The notes below the pieces were generated by a model. The model was not told where the DNA came from. It made no database searches and saw only the letters and a program-made list of their open reading frames with translations. A stretch of 64,000 bases of DNA, from positions 1,943,383 to 2,007,382 of the forward strand of contig CP128386.1 in assembly GCA_030345135.1 (NCBI GenBank), in the 5' to 3' direction. The translations under genes and the position numbers were made by a program. Positions within the stretch are counted from its first letter, which is position 1. Every line of letters starts with the position of its first letter. The stretch comes from Chitinophagaceae bacterium DXS (GTDB taxonomy: Bacteria > Bacteroidota > Bacteroidia > Chitinophagales > Chitinophagaceae). Of the stretch, positions 51,290-60,990 are shown one piece after another.

Positions 51290-52402
51290 ATGGCTAAAAA
51301 AATATTATTAGTTCAATTGTATTCAAACGGGGATTGCCTTTATGCTACTGCTGTTGCGCGACAGATAAAAACAGACTGCCCGGGATGCCATCTCACCTGG
51401 GCCGTCGCATCATTTTGTAAAACTATTATTGATAACAATCCTTATGTTGACGAGATTATGGAGGTTAACTCTGTAATCAAGGATAAAGTGTCTACTTACA
51501 GACCATTTAAGAAAGACATCTTACGTCGCAAGAGCGAAGGAGAATGGGATGAAGTATTTTTTACGAACATCATTGATGATAATCAGGCTTATTATGATGG
51601 CTCCATTCGCTCAGCTATTTTGAAGAGTTATGGTAAGCCAATAACAGTTCCCATACAACCGTCATTAAGGCTTTATGACGCTGAGATTGAAAATGCAAAA
51701 CAGTTCGCCGAAAAGCATCAACTCTCGTTGTATAAAAATGTCATCCTGTTTGAATTTGCACCGTTAAGCAAGCAAATACCCATCACAAAAGAGATAGCCA
51801 TAGAGATTGCGGAAAATATCGTGCAGGTGCCAGACACGGCCATTATTTTATCTTCAGCAATCAAAATAGATCATCCGACAACTGCAATTATTGATGGTAG
51901 TGCTCTCTCTTTTAGAGAAACTGCCGCTCTAACGCATCATTGCACCATGCTGCTTGGTTGTTCAAGTGGAATCACCTGGATCAGCACATCTGACGCCGGA
52001 AAGCAATTACCCATGGTTCAATTAATCAATGCTAAAACCAAATGGGTTAACGCGATTTCGAGGGATTTTGAACGATTCAATTTCCCAACCGATAAGTTGA
52101 TAGAGTTGATTCATTTCGACAAAAATGAAATCATTGCCTGCGCAAAAGAAAGTCTTGCAGATTTTAAACAGGCCAAAATAAAATACAGCCGGCCACTCCC
52201 GCTACATTTTAAAACAACGCGGTTCATCGTGTATAACCTGTTGTGTTATCTGAACTTTAAAGCGATCGCAAAGCACGTAGAGGTTAATAAGAAAGTTTAT
52301 GGCAACCGTCTGAATTTTTATGGAGAAGTACTTGCAGGGTTTCTAATGTTCCCTTTCCGGCTGATACAAAACACTGTTAGAAAGAAAATACTTCACAAGT
52401 AA
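51290..52402 (+). CDS. Glycosyltransferase family 9-like (heptosyltransferase-like) protein
   Basis: The protein has 370 residues. The GT9-like pattern: MAKKILLVQLYSNGDCLYATAVARQIK, with VQLYSNGD replacing the usual RxxxxGD, then CHLTWAVASFCKTIIDNNPYVDEI. A GT-B second half follows: KNVILFEFAPLSKQ, SSAIKIDH, SALSFRETAALTHHCTMLLGCSSGITWISTSDA. It lacks a membrane anchor except for a hydrophobic, basic C-terminal tail. It should transfer a sugar to a lipid-linked or surface acceptor. It is the last gene of the plus-strand operon, 12 bases before the convergent GT2 gene. Confidence 0.75.
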   Translation: MAKKILLVQLYSNGDCLYATAVARQIKTDCPGCHLTWAVASFCKTIIDNNPYVDEIMEVNSVIKDKVSTYRPFKKDILRRKSEGEWDEVFFTNIIDDNQAYYDGSIRSAILKSYGKPITVPIQPSLRLYDAEIENAKQFAEKHQLSLYKNVILFEFAPLSKQIPITKEIAIEIAENIVQVPDTAIILSSAIKIDHPTTAIIDGSALSFRETAALTHHCTMLLGCSSGITWISTSDAGKQLPMVQLINAKTKWVNAISRDFERFNFPTDKLIELIHFDKNEIIACAKESLADFKQAKIKYSRPLPLHFKTTRFIVYNLLCYLNFKAIAKHVEVNKKVYGNRLNFYGEVLAGFLMFPFRLIQNTVRKKILHK

Positions 52403-52414
52403 CAAGGCCACCTT

Positions 52415-53266
52415 TTATTTTAAGTTAGATAACCAGAGTGCAGCATATTGTTTAGTATAAAAAATTGCTGCAAACACATACCAGCGCCAGTCAGGATAAA
52501 ACTTCTTCATGAAAGTCGCGTGATTTTTAATTCCCATCTTCCTAACCTGGTATAATCGTTCCCTGGAGGAACTTCCCTTGTGGATATGCATCACTTTAGC
52601 ATCCGGTAAAAAATCAACCTCATAGCCTAGCTGTCTGAATTGCCAGCACCATAAAACATCTTCACAATACATGAAAAAATCTTCGGCCAGCTTTTGTCCG
52701 GGAAGCTGTTGCACTATTTTGGAAGGAAACAACATAAATGTACCCCAAACCCAATCACACCGCATAAAACTCTGATGATCAAAATAGCGATGAAGCATCA
52801 AAGAAGCCTGTTTCTCTTTAGACAAGAGTTTGTATAGAGGTATTACTTCCAGCAGCTCCCACCCTATTGTTCTGAAACGCCTGCAATTGTGCTGAATTCG
52901 TCCGTCCGGATATGTTAATTGGCAAGTCACCATTCCCACACCGGCATGTGCAGTTATGTAATCGTAACAAATTTTGGGTGCATTATTAATCAATTCCGTA
53001 TCGCTGTTAAGCAACAGCAGATATTCTCCTTCCGCATTTTTAATCCCCAGATTATTCCCTCCCGCAAAACCTGTGTTTGTCTCACTTGCAATCAATTTAA
53101 TTGAAGGAAACTTCTCTTTAAACAGTCTCGGGTCACATTCAATAGAAGCGTTATCCACCAACACGATTTCGAACGTTAAATCGGTTAACTTCTCATAGAT
53201 AGATTGAATGCATCTACAAGTAAGTTCAAACGTATTGTAATTGATAATGATGATAGATAATTGCAT
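52415..53266 (-). CDS. Glycosyltransferase family 2
   Basis: The protein has 283 residues. GT-A features: MQLSIIIINYNTFELTCRCIQSI, VLVDNASIE, ASETNTGFAGGNNLGIKNAEGEYLLLLNSDTEL (metal-binding DxD-like SDT), then CDWVWGTFMLFP and FFMYCEDVLWCWQFRQLGYEV with the catalytic-base Glu-Asp. No clear membrane helix. It is related to rhamnosyltransferase-like WbbL proteins. Donor is unknown. It starts five bases after the preceding GT2 gene and is cotranscribed with it. Confidence 0.92.
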   Translation of the reverse strand: MQLSIIIINYNTFELTCRCIQSIYEKLTDLTFEIVLVDNASIECDPRLFKEKFPSIKLIASETNTGFAGGNNLGIKNAEGEYLLLLNSDTELINNAPKICYDYITAHAGVGMVTCQLTYPDGRIQHNCRRFRTIGWELLEVIPLYKLLSKEKQASLMLHRYFDHQSFMRCDWVWGTFMLFPSKIVQQLPGQKLAEDFFMYCEDVLWCWQFRQLGYEVDFLPDAKVMHIHKGSSSRERLYQVRKMGIKNHATFMKKFYPDWRWYVFAAIFYTKQYAALWLSNLK

Positions 53267-53271
53267 ACCTG

Positions 53272-54324
53272 CTAACCCGTTTTATAGAAGTAGGGTTTGT
53301 TATTAATAATCCTGGTAAAATGATTAAAAACACATCCAAGATTCTCAATATAATTTGAAAGATTTTTCCAGCTGAATGTGACTTTTCGCTTGAATATTTT
53401 TTCAATTAGAACTCCAACTGCAAAGATTGGAATCTCAACAATAAAAATTCCAAGCATAATTAAAAACCAGAAAACACCATATTGCTTGCGGATCCGAACC
53501 ATCATAGATAGCATTACCTGCCTCCCCTTCTTGTTCCACAGGTTCTTGCCATTCTCATTTTCCGTTGTATCGTAATAGTCTCCACTGGTAGCGCCACCTA
53601 AGTGAATTACCTGCGGTTCACCATATAAATACATATCACCTTGTTTTCTGAGCCGGCTGCACCATTCTATTTCTTCAGCGTACATGAAAAAATCTTCATC
53701 AAGCAAACCCGCTTTATCCACTACTTCACTTCTTGCCATTAAGAATGCACCAACAATCCAGTCGACAGATACTTTTTCCTGTACGCTAGTAATACTAGGC
53801 ACACGTGTTTTCAACTTATATCCCCAGTATCTTATAAAACGGCCTAGGTACGGAAGAGGAAGAAGAAAGTTGAATCCGCCTTTTACAAAATGAGCACCTG
53901 AAATCTGATGACTTCCGTCAGTATTTAGCAATTGAACACCGCAGGCGACAGCTTGCGAATCTTTTTCGAAAAGATCAAGTACTTTGTCCAATGCCCTATT
54001 CAGTACAATTGTATCTGAGTTTAATAACAGTACATTTTTTCCTCTTGCGATCCGGATTGCCGCATTGTTCGCTCTTGCAAATCCGGAATTATAACCCATC
54101 TGCAACCATTTTACTTCGGGAAACGAAACTGATAGAACCTCTCTGCAATTGTCCCCCGAATCATTATCGACCACGACAATTTCAAAGCTATGCCTGCTGG
54201 TTTCCCTGTAAACACTTTCTATACAATCAGTAACCAGTTTGCATGACTTGTAATTAACAATAATAATTGTCAGATCCAAATTCTTTACATCAACTGAAAT
54301 GTGTTCTTTTTCCAAATTATTCAA
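53272..54324 (-). CDS. Glycosyltransferase family 2 with C-terminal membrane segment
   Basis: The protein has 350 residues from a TTG start (54324; no ATG is in frame until the catalytic domain). The GT-A core matches the neighbouring GT2: LTIIIVNYKSCKLVTDCIESV, VVVDNDSGDN, MGYNSGFARANNAAIRIARGKNVLLLNSDTIVL, VSVDWIVGAFLMARSEV and LLDEDFFMYAEEIEWCSRLRKQGD. A hydrophobic segment at about 270-300 (FWFLIMLGIFIVEIPIFAVGVLI) suggests membrane attachment. It is a paralogue of 52415-53266 and probably adds a neighbouring residue in the same glycan. Confidence 0.92.
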   Translation of the reverse strand: MNNLEKEHISVDVKNLDLTIIIVNYKSCKLVTDCIESVYRETSRHSFEIVVVDNDSGDNCREVLSVSFPEVKWLQMGYNSGFARANNAAIRIARGKNVLLLNSDTIVLNRALDKVLDLFEKDSQAVACGVQLLNTDGSHQISGAHFVKGGFNFLLPLPYLGRFIRYWGYKLKTRVPSITSVQEKVSVDWIVGAFLMARSEVVDKAGLLDEDFFMYAEEIEWCSRLRKQGDMYLYGEPQVIHLGGATSGDYYDTTENENGKNLWNKKGRQVMLSMMVRIRKQYGVFWFLIMLGIFIVEIPIFAVGVLIEKIFKRKVTFSWKNLSNYIENLGCVFNHFTRIINNKPYFYKTG

Positions 54325-54351
54325 GACTGCGAAACTTTGTCATGGCAAATA

Positions 54352-56871
54352 TTAGGCTATATGCTTATTACGCCTCATTTCGAACCAGATACAAAGCCCG
54401 ATAATTACAAATGATATTAATCCTACAACCAGGCTTAAGGTGCTGGCCAGGCTGTATGATTTAGGTTTAAATGAAAACTGTATTGTATGTTCGCCAGCAG
54501 GAACTGCCAATCCGCGTAAGGCGTAATCCGTCTTTACGATTGGAGCTTCTTTGCCATCAATATACGCGTGCCAGCCAAGTGGATAATAGATCTCGCTAAA
54601 TACCGCAAACTGGTTAGCAGATGATTTAGATGAATAGGTTATTTCATCATTGAGATTTTTAACCAGCTTAATTGAAGCAGCAGAATCAAACTGCGGTTTA
54701 AATGTGATCTTGGCTTGTTCTCTTTTATCAACAACAGCACTATCCGCAGTATTTAAAGAATCCAAAGCTTTCATTTCCTCATTGGCGTTATTTACGTATT
54801 GGATGTCTTTAACAAACCAAACCGGTCCAAGTGCTCCGGGATTTTGTTGTGCTATCGGCTGCCTGTCTGCAGGGTTAGACATGATGAAATATTTTGTATT
54901 CAACATGTTATAAACGTGCATATTGCCCTTGGAAAGCTGATTTTCTATTAAATCCTGATACAATGCAAGTTTTGCAGGGTGATATCCGCCTACTGAATTG
55001 AAATAGTAAGATGCACGGGAATCTTCAAATGGACTGCCGGCAGTTTGATCGAATACCCTGAAATAACCAGTGTCCTGCTTAATCTGTGTATCAGCCCTGT
55101 TTAATGCAAAGCTACCCAGGAAATCATCAGACGTAACAAAATGATCGCTATTCAAATAACGCAGATCCACATTCACCTGATCAATGAAACTTAGCAGCAC
55201 TATAGCGATCAGTGCGTATTCAGTCTTGATTCTTTTCTGATATACAAGCCATATTATCGCAGCAAATATTGCAACCAAAACAATTAAACGAAGAAGATCT
55301 TTACCATACAGTCCTTTACGATCCTCTACCAGGCCGTTGCTGATGGATTTGGCCACCTGGGTTGCCTGCTGACTTACCTGCGGTGAAGGAGCTTTTCCCT
55401 GGCTATACATCTGAGCCAGGCTTCCGGAAATCAACTCATTAACCTGTTTGTCCCTGGTTCCCATAAAATCAGAACTGAAGTATGTAACAATAAGCACGAG
55501 AACAACAGCACCGGTGATCACGCCGGTCAATTTCAGTTTCTTGAAAAATACCTGCTTATCTAAATTTCCATAGAACATTTCCTGCAATGCCATTGCAGCC
55601 AGCAGACAAAATGTAAACTGGGGAATGATCATTGCCATCGAAGGCGCACGGAACTTATTATACATCGGCAAATGATCGAACAGAAAATAGTTAATCGATG
55701 AGAAGTTGCTACCCCATCCGAGTACTATGCCAACGATGGTTGCCGCAATAATCCAGCCAATATGCCAGCTACGGACAAATACTAAACCAGCGATAAACAA
55801 TATACAGATAATTGCTCCAAGGTAAACCGGCCCTGACGTACTTGGCTGATTGCCCCAATAAGAGGACATGTATTGATAGAAATAATTAATCGCCTCGTTA
55901 GGTAGTGAAGCGTTCTGCATGGCTTCTACGGCCTTACTATTTTCTCCAAGCTCTGCAGGTCCCGACCCACCTCCATTATAAGCTGGTAATACAAACGTCA
56001 TTGTTTCACCTACTCCATAACTCCACATGAAGGCATAATCTTTATCAAGCCCCCCTTTTGTTTTGTTGTTATCATTTGCTGTTGTTGCCAGCTCTGACCT
56101 TCCACCGCGCATGGTCTCCTTGGCATACTCATATGTGGTAAATGTAATTACCGAGTTTGCGAGAAAACCTAAAATTGCTGATCCCGCGATTAATATCGCA
56201 CAGAGAAAGAGATGTTTGAATTCTTTTGTTTTGAATGTCTTGATGAGGTAAGCAACACCGATGCAAAGAAGTATCAGCAAGAAATAATAAACGATCTGCA
56301 TGTGGTTCTGTCCAATGAAAAGCGTCCAGAAGATGACCGAGACCGCTAACCCGAGCCAGTACCGTCGTTGAATCAATAAAATAACGCCGGCTATAACGGC
56401 CGGAGCATACCCCATTGCCGCAAATTTTGTTATATGACCAACTTGTACCAGTATTACATTGTATGATGAAAATGCATAAGCCAACGCACCGAATATTCTG
56501 ATCCAAAACTTAAAGTTGAGTGTACAACCTAATATGTAAAAACACACGCACGCAATAAAGAATAAGTTCGCAGGTTGCGGCAGAAAATTAATTGCATAGC
56601 TAAGCATGCTAACCGAAATGTGGTTCTTATCTTCCACCAATATTTGAAATGCCGGCATACCGCCAAACATACTGTTTGTCCACAAGGGATAATATCCATG
56701 CTTTTCTTTAAAATCGATCGACTGCTGGGCCATTCCTTTAGCGCCAACCATGTCGTGCTGATTTACAACAAGGCCTTTTAATGCAGGAAGGCAGTAAAAG
56801 CAAGAGATTACCAAAAAGATTGCTATAGCGAAAACATGAGGCTTTATCTTTTCCCAAAAAGTCTTATTCAT
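54352..56871 (-). CDS. YfhO-family multipass membrane protein (GT-C-like)
   Basis: The protein has 839 residues. The N-terminal region has about 10-12 membrane helices, beginning AIAIFLVISCFYCLPALKGL, followed by an acidic first outer loop (QHDMVGAKGMAQQ; GYYPLWTNSMFGGMPAFQI). A large outer domain (about 570-800) ends with FSEIYYPLGWHAYIDGKE and the AVPAGEHTIQFSFKP segment typical of YfhO; a last helix follows. YfhO proteins resemble GT-C enzymes and in Gram-positives help glycosylate lipoteichoic acid. Here it heads the transcript carrying the two GT2 genes. Confidence 0.88.
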   Translation of the reverse strand: MNKTFWEKIKPHVFAIAIFLVISCFYCLPALKGLVVNQHDMVGAKGMAQQSIDFKEKHGYYPLWTNSMFGGMPAFQILVEDKNHISVSMLSYAINFLPQPANLFFIACVCFYILGCTLNFKFWIRIFGALAYAFSSYNVILVQVGHITKFAAMGYAPAVIAGVILLIQRRYWLGLAVSVIFWTLFIGQNHMQIVYYFLLILLCIGVAYLIKTFKTKEFKHLFLCAILIAGSAILGFLANSVITFTTYEYAKETMRGGRSELATTANDNNKTKGGLDKDYAFMWSYGVGETMTFVLPAYNGGGSGPAELGENSKAVEAMQNASLPNEAINYFYQYMSSYWGNQPSTSGPVYLGAIICILFIAGLVFVRSWHIGWIIAATIVGIVLGWGSNFSSINYFLFDHLPMYNKFRAPSMAMIIPQFTFCLLAAMALQEMFYGNLDKQVFFKKLKLTGVITGAVVLVLIVTYFSSDFMGTRDKQVNELISGSLAQMYSQGKAPSPQVSQQATQVAKSISNGLVEDRKGLYGKDLLRLIVLVAIFAAIIWLVYQKRIKTEYALIAIVLLSFIDQVNVDLRYLNSDHFVTSDDFLGSFALNRADTQIKQDTGYFRVFDQTAGSPFEDSRASYYFNSVGGYHPAKLALYQDLIENQLSKGNMHVYNMLNTKYFIMSNPADRQPIAQQNPGALGPVWFVKDIQYVNNANEEMKALDSLNTADSAVVDKREQAKITFKPQFDSAASIKLVKNLNDEITYSSKSSANQFAVFSEIYYPLGWHAYIDGKEAPIVKTDYALRGLAVPAGEHTIQFSFKPKSYSLASTLSLVVGLISFVIIGLCIWFEMRRNKHIA

Positions 56872-57042
56872 GGAATATTATATTTACAAGTTGGCAAAAT
56901 AAGGTTATTTCACTGCAAAATTTCTCTTCCACTCTATTTTTAAGAGAAATATTTTGGGCAAAAAATGATATGTTTCATACTAAAAAAGAGCTATTCGCAT
57001 GTAACCAGCAAATAACTCTTTTTACTAATATTATCGGTTTAA

Positions 57043-58110
57043 TTATTTTTTTCTTGCCTGGTATTCCATTTCAGCGGCCATCATCTCCTTTACCAATGCG
57101 GGTAAATCATATTTCGGCTGCCAGTTCAATTTTGTTTTTGCTTTTGCCGCGTCACCTATTAAAAGATCAACTTCTGCCGGACGGAAATAACGCGGATGTA
57201 TTGCGACCACCAATTTTCCAATTTCAAGCTGATACTTAGGATTACTGCATGAAGCAACATATGCTTTCTCTTCTTCTCCTATTCCTTTGAACTCAAGCGT
57301 TATACCTATCTCTCCGAAGGCCATTTTTACAAAATCCCTTACAGAAGTAGTTATTCCTGTTGCTAAAACAAAATCTTCGGGTTTTTCCTGCTGCATCATT
57401 AACCACATACCTTCTGCATAATCTTTTGCATGCCCCCAGTCCCTTTTTGCGTCAAGATTACCCAACAATAGTGTGTCTTCGATCCCAAGCGCTATCTGGG
57501 CTACACCAATGGTAATTTTCCTTGTTACAAAACTCTCACCTCTCAACGGACTTTCGTGATTGAAAAGTATTCCATTGATCGCAAACAGATCATAAGCTTC
57601 ACGGTAGTTTACTGTAATCCAGTAACCGTACAATTTAGCAACACCATACGGGGATCTTGGATAAAAAGGAGTAGTTTCTGTTTGAGGTATAGCCTGCACT
57701 TTTCCGTAAAGTTCAGATGTTGAAGCCTGGTAAAATTTAGTCTTCTTTGTCAACCCTAAAATGCGGATAGCTTCCAATATTCTTAAAACGCCAATCGCGT
57801 CAGCATTTGCTGTATACTCGGGAGTTTCGAAACTTACCTGCACATGACTTTGTGCTGCGAGGTTGTAAATTTCATCTGGCTGAACCTGCTGAATAATTCT
57901 TATAATGCTTGAAGAATCAGTCATATCGCCATAATGAAGATGGAATCTGTCAGCTAACTTATCGTTGAAGAAAAGATGATCGATTCTGTCTGTATTCATC
58001 AATGAACTACGGCGTTTAATACCATGCACATTATATCCTTTTTCTAGCAGCAATTCAGCAAGATAAGCTCCATCCTGCCCTGTAATCCCTGTTATTAACG
58101 CTGTTTTCAT
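57043..58110 (-). CDS. gmd: GDP-mannose 4,6-dehydratase
   Basis: ATG 58110 gives 355 residues, the normal length; an in-frame start nine codons upstream is less likely. Clear Gmd motifs: [68 protein letters not shown] (catalytic Ser/Thr and Glu), [15 protein letters not shown] with Yxxx[17 protein letters not shown] and [15 protein letters not shown]. It makes GDP-4-keto-6-deoxy-mannose, the precursor for GDP-fucose, GDP-rhamnose or perosamine. It supplies deoxysugar to the surrounding glycosyltransferases. Confidence 0.97.
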   Translation of the reverse strand: MKTALITGITGQDGAYLAELLLEKGYNVHGIKRRSSLMNTDRIDHLFFNDKLADRFHLHYGDMTDSSSIIRIIQQVQPDEIYNLAAQSHVQVSFETPEYTANADAIGVLRILEAIRILGLTKKTKFYQASTSELYGKVQAIPQTETTPFYPRSPYGVAKLYGYWITVNYREAYDLFAINGILFNHESPLRGESFVTRKITIGVAQIALGIEDTLLLGNLDAKRDWGHAKDYAEGMWLMMQQEKPEDFVLATGITTSVRDFVKMAFGEIGITLEFKGIGEEEKAYVASCSNPKYQLEIGKLVVAIHPRYFRPAEVDLLIGDAAKAKTKLNWQPKYDLPALVKEMMAAEMEYQARKK

Positions 58111-58134
58111 AATTTTCCTATTCTTAAAAGGCTC

Positions 58135-58165
58135 CAAAAATAGTACTTAAACGCTAAGTACCAAC
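58135..58165 (-). promoter_or_regulatory. gmd promoter with palindrome in its spacer
   Basis: TATTTTTG (58135-58142, minus) matches TAnnTTTG, and TTGG at 58161-58164 serves as a -33. Within the spacer GTACTTA (58155-58161) and TAAGTAC (58143-58149) form a 7-base inverted repeat with a 5-base centre, a plausible operator for a dimeric regulator. Confidence 0.55.
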
Positions 58166-58220
58166 TTTCTTGAAAAATGTACATACGAAATAACTTTTTC
58201 TTATATGACTAGGGGTTAGC

Positions 58221-60920
58221 TCATTTTATAAGCACAAAACTTCCTTTTCGTATAGCATCTCCACAGAGTGTTTTAGCTTTTATATCGTAGATATATGTTC
58301 CTGAGGGTTGTGGTAATCCTTTATAGATTCCGTTCCATTTAGCGCCTGGATTAGTGGTGTAAAACACTCTTTGCCCCCACCGGTTGTAAATTGAAAATTC
58401 CAGGTTACGAACAGCTCCCCATTTGGTTAAGCCATAATAATCGTTAAGACCGTCGCCGTTGGGCGTGAAAGCAGTTGGCATAAAATTGCCATTCAGAGCT
58501 GTGTTGGTAACAACTTTAACAACGACGGAATCCAGGCTTTCACAATTATTAGATGCCTTTCCTTTTACATAATAAGTGGTATTTTCCAGCGGTCTTACTA
58601 TTATTTTATTGCCTGAAACCTTGGTTATATTTTCAGATGGGTTCCAGGAATAATATAATGCGCCCTGTGCCGTTAGAGTAGCCTCACCTGTTGAGCAATC
58701 CAGGTCATTTGATTTTAAAATGGAAATGTGTGGACTTTCCTTCAAATTTATAGTGGCATACAACGATTCCGTGACTTTGCAGGCCGTATCAGTAGCCGTT
58801 ATTTCATATACGGTGTTATTCCCTGGAGAAACGATATTATTTTCCGCAGCAGGGTTATCAACAACATCATTTTGAGAGGTCCAGTAATAAACATCACCCC
58901 CTTTTACGGTAATTAAGACTGAATCGCCGTTACAGATATTTGAAACATTGGGGCTTACTGTAAACGTCGGTTTGGGCTTATTGGTAACTGTTACCGAATC
59001 CCGCGAAGCGCAACCATTTGTCGCAGTTACCGTCAAAGTGTACGTAATCGTCTTGTCTATGTATGCTTGGGGATTAATAGTGGAATTGTCGTCTAATCCA
59101 GTGGCCGGAGTCCACTCATAAATTCCGTCGCCGGAAGCATGTAACTGAATGGTTTGATTGCCGCAAACCGTTGTATCCGTCATCATTAAGATTGTAGGAG
59201 ACGTTAAATAAGTAACCGTTGTCGAATCAGTATTCGTGCATAAGTTTTCGTCTTGAACAACTACTTTGTACTTCCCGGCAGACGACACCAAAAATTGTTG
59301 GCCGCCGCTTCCATCCTGCCAGAGGTATTTTGTTCTGCCAGCACCGGCGTCTAACAATAGTGTTTCATTTTTACAAAAAGATGTATCATTAGCCAGCGAT
59401 ATGGCGGGCAGTGAATTTTCCTTAACATTATACGATTTTTGCCCCGTACATCCATAGTATTCATATTTCAACCAATAGTTACCTGCTTTCTTTACAGTAA
59501 TCGAAGTGTCAGTTGTGGATGTGCTCCATTCATAATTTGTATAAATCGGATCTCTTTTGAGTACAAGACTATCGTTTTTACAAAATGCGGTATCAATATT
59601 TTTGATGCCTAAATTGTCAAGAACTACAATCGATTTGCAAAAGGATGATTGAGAGGGCAACCCCTCATCTATCAATAAATTAATATTATAAATGCCAGGT
59701 TTAGAATAGCTGACTGCCGATGGATGGCGTAATGTAGAAGTACTTACGTCAGCACCGTTATAGCTCGCAAACCTCAAACGCGTAATTGTGTTATTGGCAA
59801 CATTTGTTATAAATGCGTACACTTCATTGCCAACCCTGAAAAGCTTTGAAATTGAGTGTGGCCTTGCCAGATCTCCGATATTGCCAAGTGAAATTGCAGA
59901 AGGTTGACTTTTGATGTCATCTCCAAAATCAAATTTTACTATATCTCTCGTGTACCCATTTACGGCAAAACCAACAAACTGACCACAGAAATTGAGCAGG
60001 TTGAAATCCCTTGGTTCATGCAGCAAATCGCCGGGATTTCCAAGATTTACGCCTGTAGGTTGATTTAAAAGGGAGTTTCCAAAATCAAGTCTTGAAAGCG
60101 ACGCATTGGTTCCATTTATATAGGTTCCTCCGTTTGTTACAAACACGCTCCAGCTTCCTTTGTCGTTTATCGCATAGATTCCTGTCGGATAATTTAAATC
60201 ACCAATATTGCCAAGATTTTCTGCCGTTGGTGTATTTTCAAAACTGGTTGTAAAGTCGAAACGTGTAATTGTATTGTTTTCTGCACTTGTAGTAAATCCA
60301 TACCAATGTCCGTTGTCAGAAAAGACATAGAGATCGATCGGCTGTTGCAACCCGCCAATATTACCCCAATTAAATGCAACCGGATTAGGGTTGGTTATAT
60401 CAGTCCCAAAGGAAACCCTGGTGATACTGGGAATAGTACCGGCAGCAGGCGATCCTCCTACGATCAATCCATACCACTTTCCTTCATTTTTGATAATTTG
60501 GACACCTTCTGTGCCTGAAACGGAGGGCAAAACTCCGCCAAGATGTCCTAAATCTACGGCTACAGGATTATTCAACATACTATTGCCAAAATCAAGCCTT
60601 ATCAATTTCCCGATATCAAAATCTATTACAAAGCCGTAAAAGTTTCCATTATCCTCAACCATATCCATAAAAACCGGCCACGATAATGTTCCACCGGGAT
60701 TGCCCAAATTAACTGCTTCAGGCTGCCGGTTAATATCAGCCAGATCAAAATTCCAATAAAAGCTTTTGCCGCCCGGCGATGTATTTTTTACAGTAACCGG
60801 TGTATTTACGCAAACCGTATCAGGAGCTTCAAAAGAAGCCTGGGCGTGGGCTTTGTTATAGTTGCACAGATTAACAAGAAAGCTAAGAATGATTAGGGTG
60901 CCGTAAGTTTTGGTGTTCAT
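58221..60920 (-). CDS. T9SS-exported protein with PKD, propeller-like repeats, Ig-like domains and type B sorting domain
   Basis: The protein has 899 residues with signal peptide MNTKTYGTLIILSFLVNLC. The first half of a PKD domain (ASFEAPDTVCVNTPVTVKNTS..SFYWNF, about 28-58) is followed by about six or seven repeats of 50-60 residues. These share LDFGNSLLNQPTGVNLGNPGDL-like words with conserved F-G, P and LGNxGDL, suggesting a beta-propeller. Then comes the missing second half of a PKD domain (PSAVSYSKPGIYNINLLID..KSIVVLD). Cys-containing Ig-like modules (about 450-800, SFCKNETLLLDAG type) and a gliding-motility-associated C-terminal domain (FTPNGDGLNDYYG, IYNRWGQRVFYT, GTYIYDI) finish it. 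It should be exported and anchored by T9SS. Confidence 0.9.
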   Translation of the reverse strand: MNTKTYGTLIILSFLVNLCNYNKAHAQASFEAPDTVCVNTPVTVKNTSPGGKSFYWNFDLADINRQPEAVNLGNPGGTLSWPVFMDMVEDNGNFYGFVIDFDIGKLIRLDFGNSMLNNPVAVDLGHLGGVLPSVSGTEGVQIIKNEGKWYGLIVGGSPAAGTIPSITRVSFGTDITNPNPVAFNWGNIGGLQQPIDLYVFSDNGHWYGFTTSAENNTITRFDFTTSFENTPTAENLGNIGDLNYPTGIYAINDKGSWSVFVTNGGTYINGTNASLSRLDFGNSLLNQPTGVNLGNPGDLLHEPRDFNLLNFCGQFVGFAVNGYTRDIVKFDFGDDIKSQPSAISLGNIGDLARPHSISKLFRVGNEVYAFITNVANNTITRLRFASYNGADVSTSTLRHPSAVSYSKPGIYNINLLIDEGLPSQSSFCKSIVVLDNLGIKNIDTAFCKNDSLVLKRDPIYTNYEWSTSTTDTSITVKKAGNYWLKYEYYGCTGQKSYNVKENSLPAISLANDTSFCKNETLLLDAGAGRTKYLWQDGSGGQQFLVSSAGKYKVVVQDENLCTNTDSTTVTYLTSPTILMMTDTTVCGNQTIQLHASGDGIYEWTPATGLDDNSTINPQAYIDKTITYTLTVTATNGCASRDSVTVTNKPKPTFTVSPNVSNICNGDSVLITVKGGDVYYWTSQNDVVDNPAAENNIVSPGNNTVYEITATDTACKVTESLYATINLKESPHISILKSNDLDCSTGEATLTAQGALYYSWNPSENITKVSGNKIIVRPLENTTYYVKGKASNNCESLDSVVVKVVTNTALNGNFMPTAFTPNGDGLNDYYGLTKWGAVRNLEFSIYNRWGQRVFYTTNPGAKWNGIYKGLPQPSGTYIYDIKAKTLCGDAIRKGSFVLIK

Positions 60921-60955
60921 GTTGTTTAAAAAATCAGACCGAATTTACACTAAAT

Positions 60956-60987
60956 AAAAAAGCGGCCTTTTTTCAGACCGCTTTTTT
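60956..60987 (-). terminator. Terminator after the DUF2723 gene
   Basis: AAAAAAGCGG and CCGCTTTTTT (plus-strand coordinates 60956-60965 and 60978-60987) give a 10-pair stem whose minus-strand 3' side ends in T6. It lies four bases past the DUF2723 stop and may act in both directions. Confidence 0.85.
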
Positions 60988-60990
60988 CTT

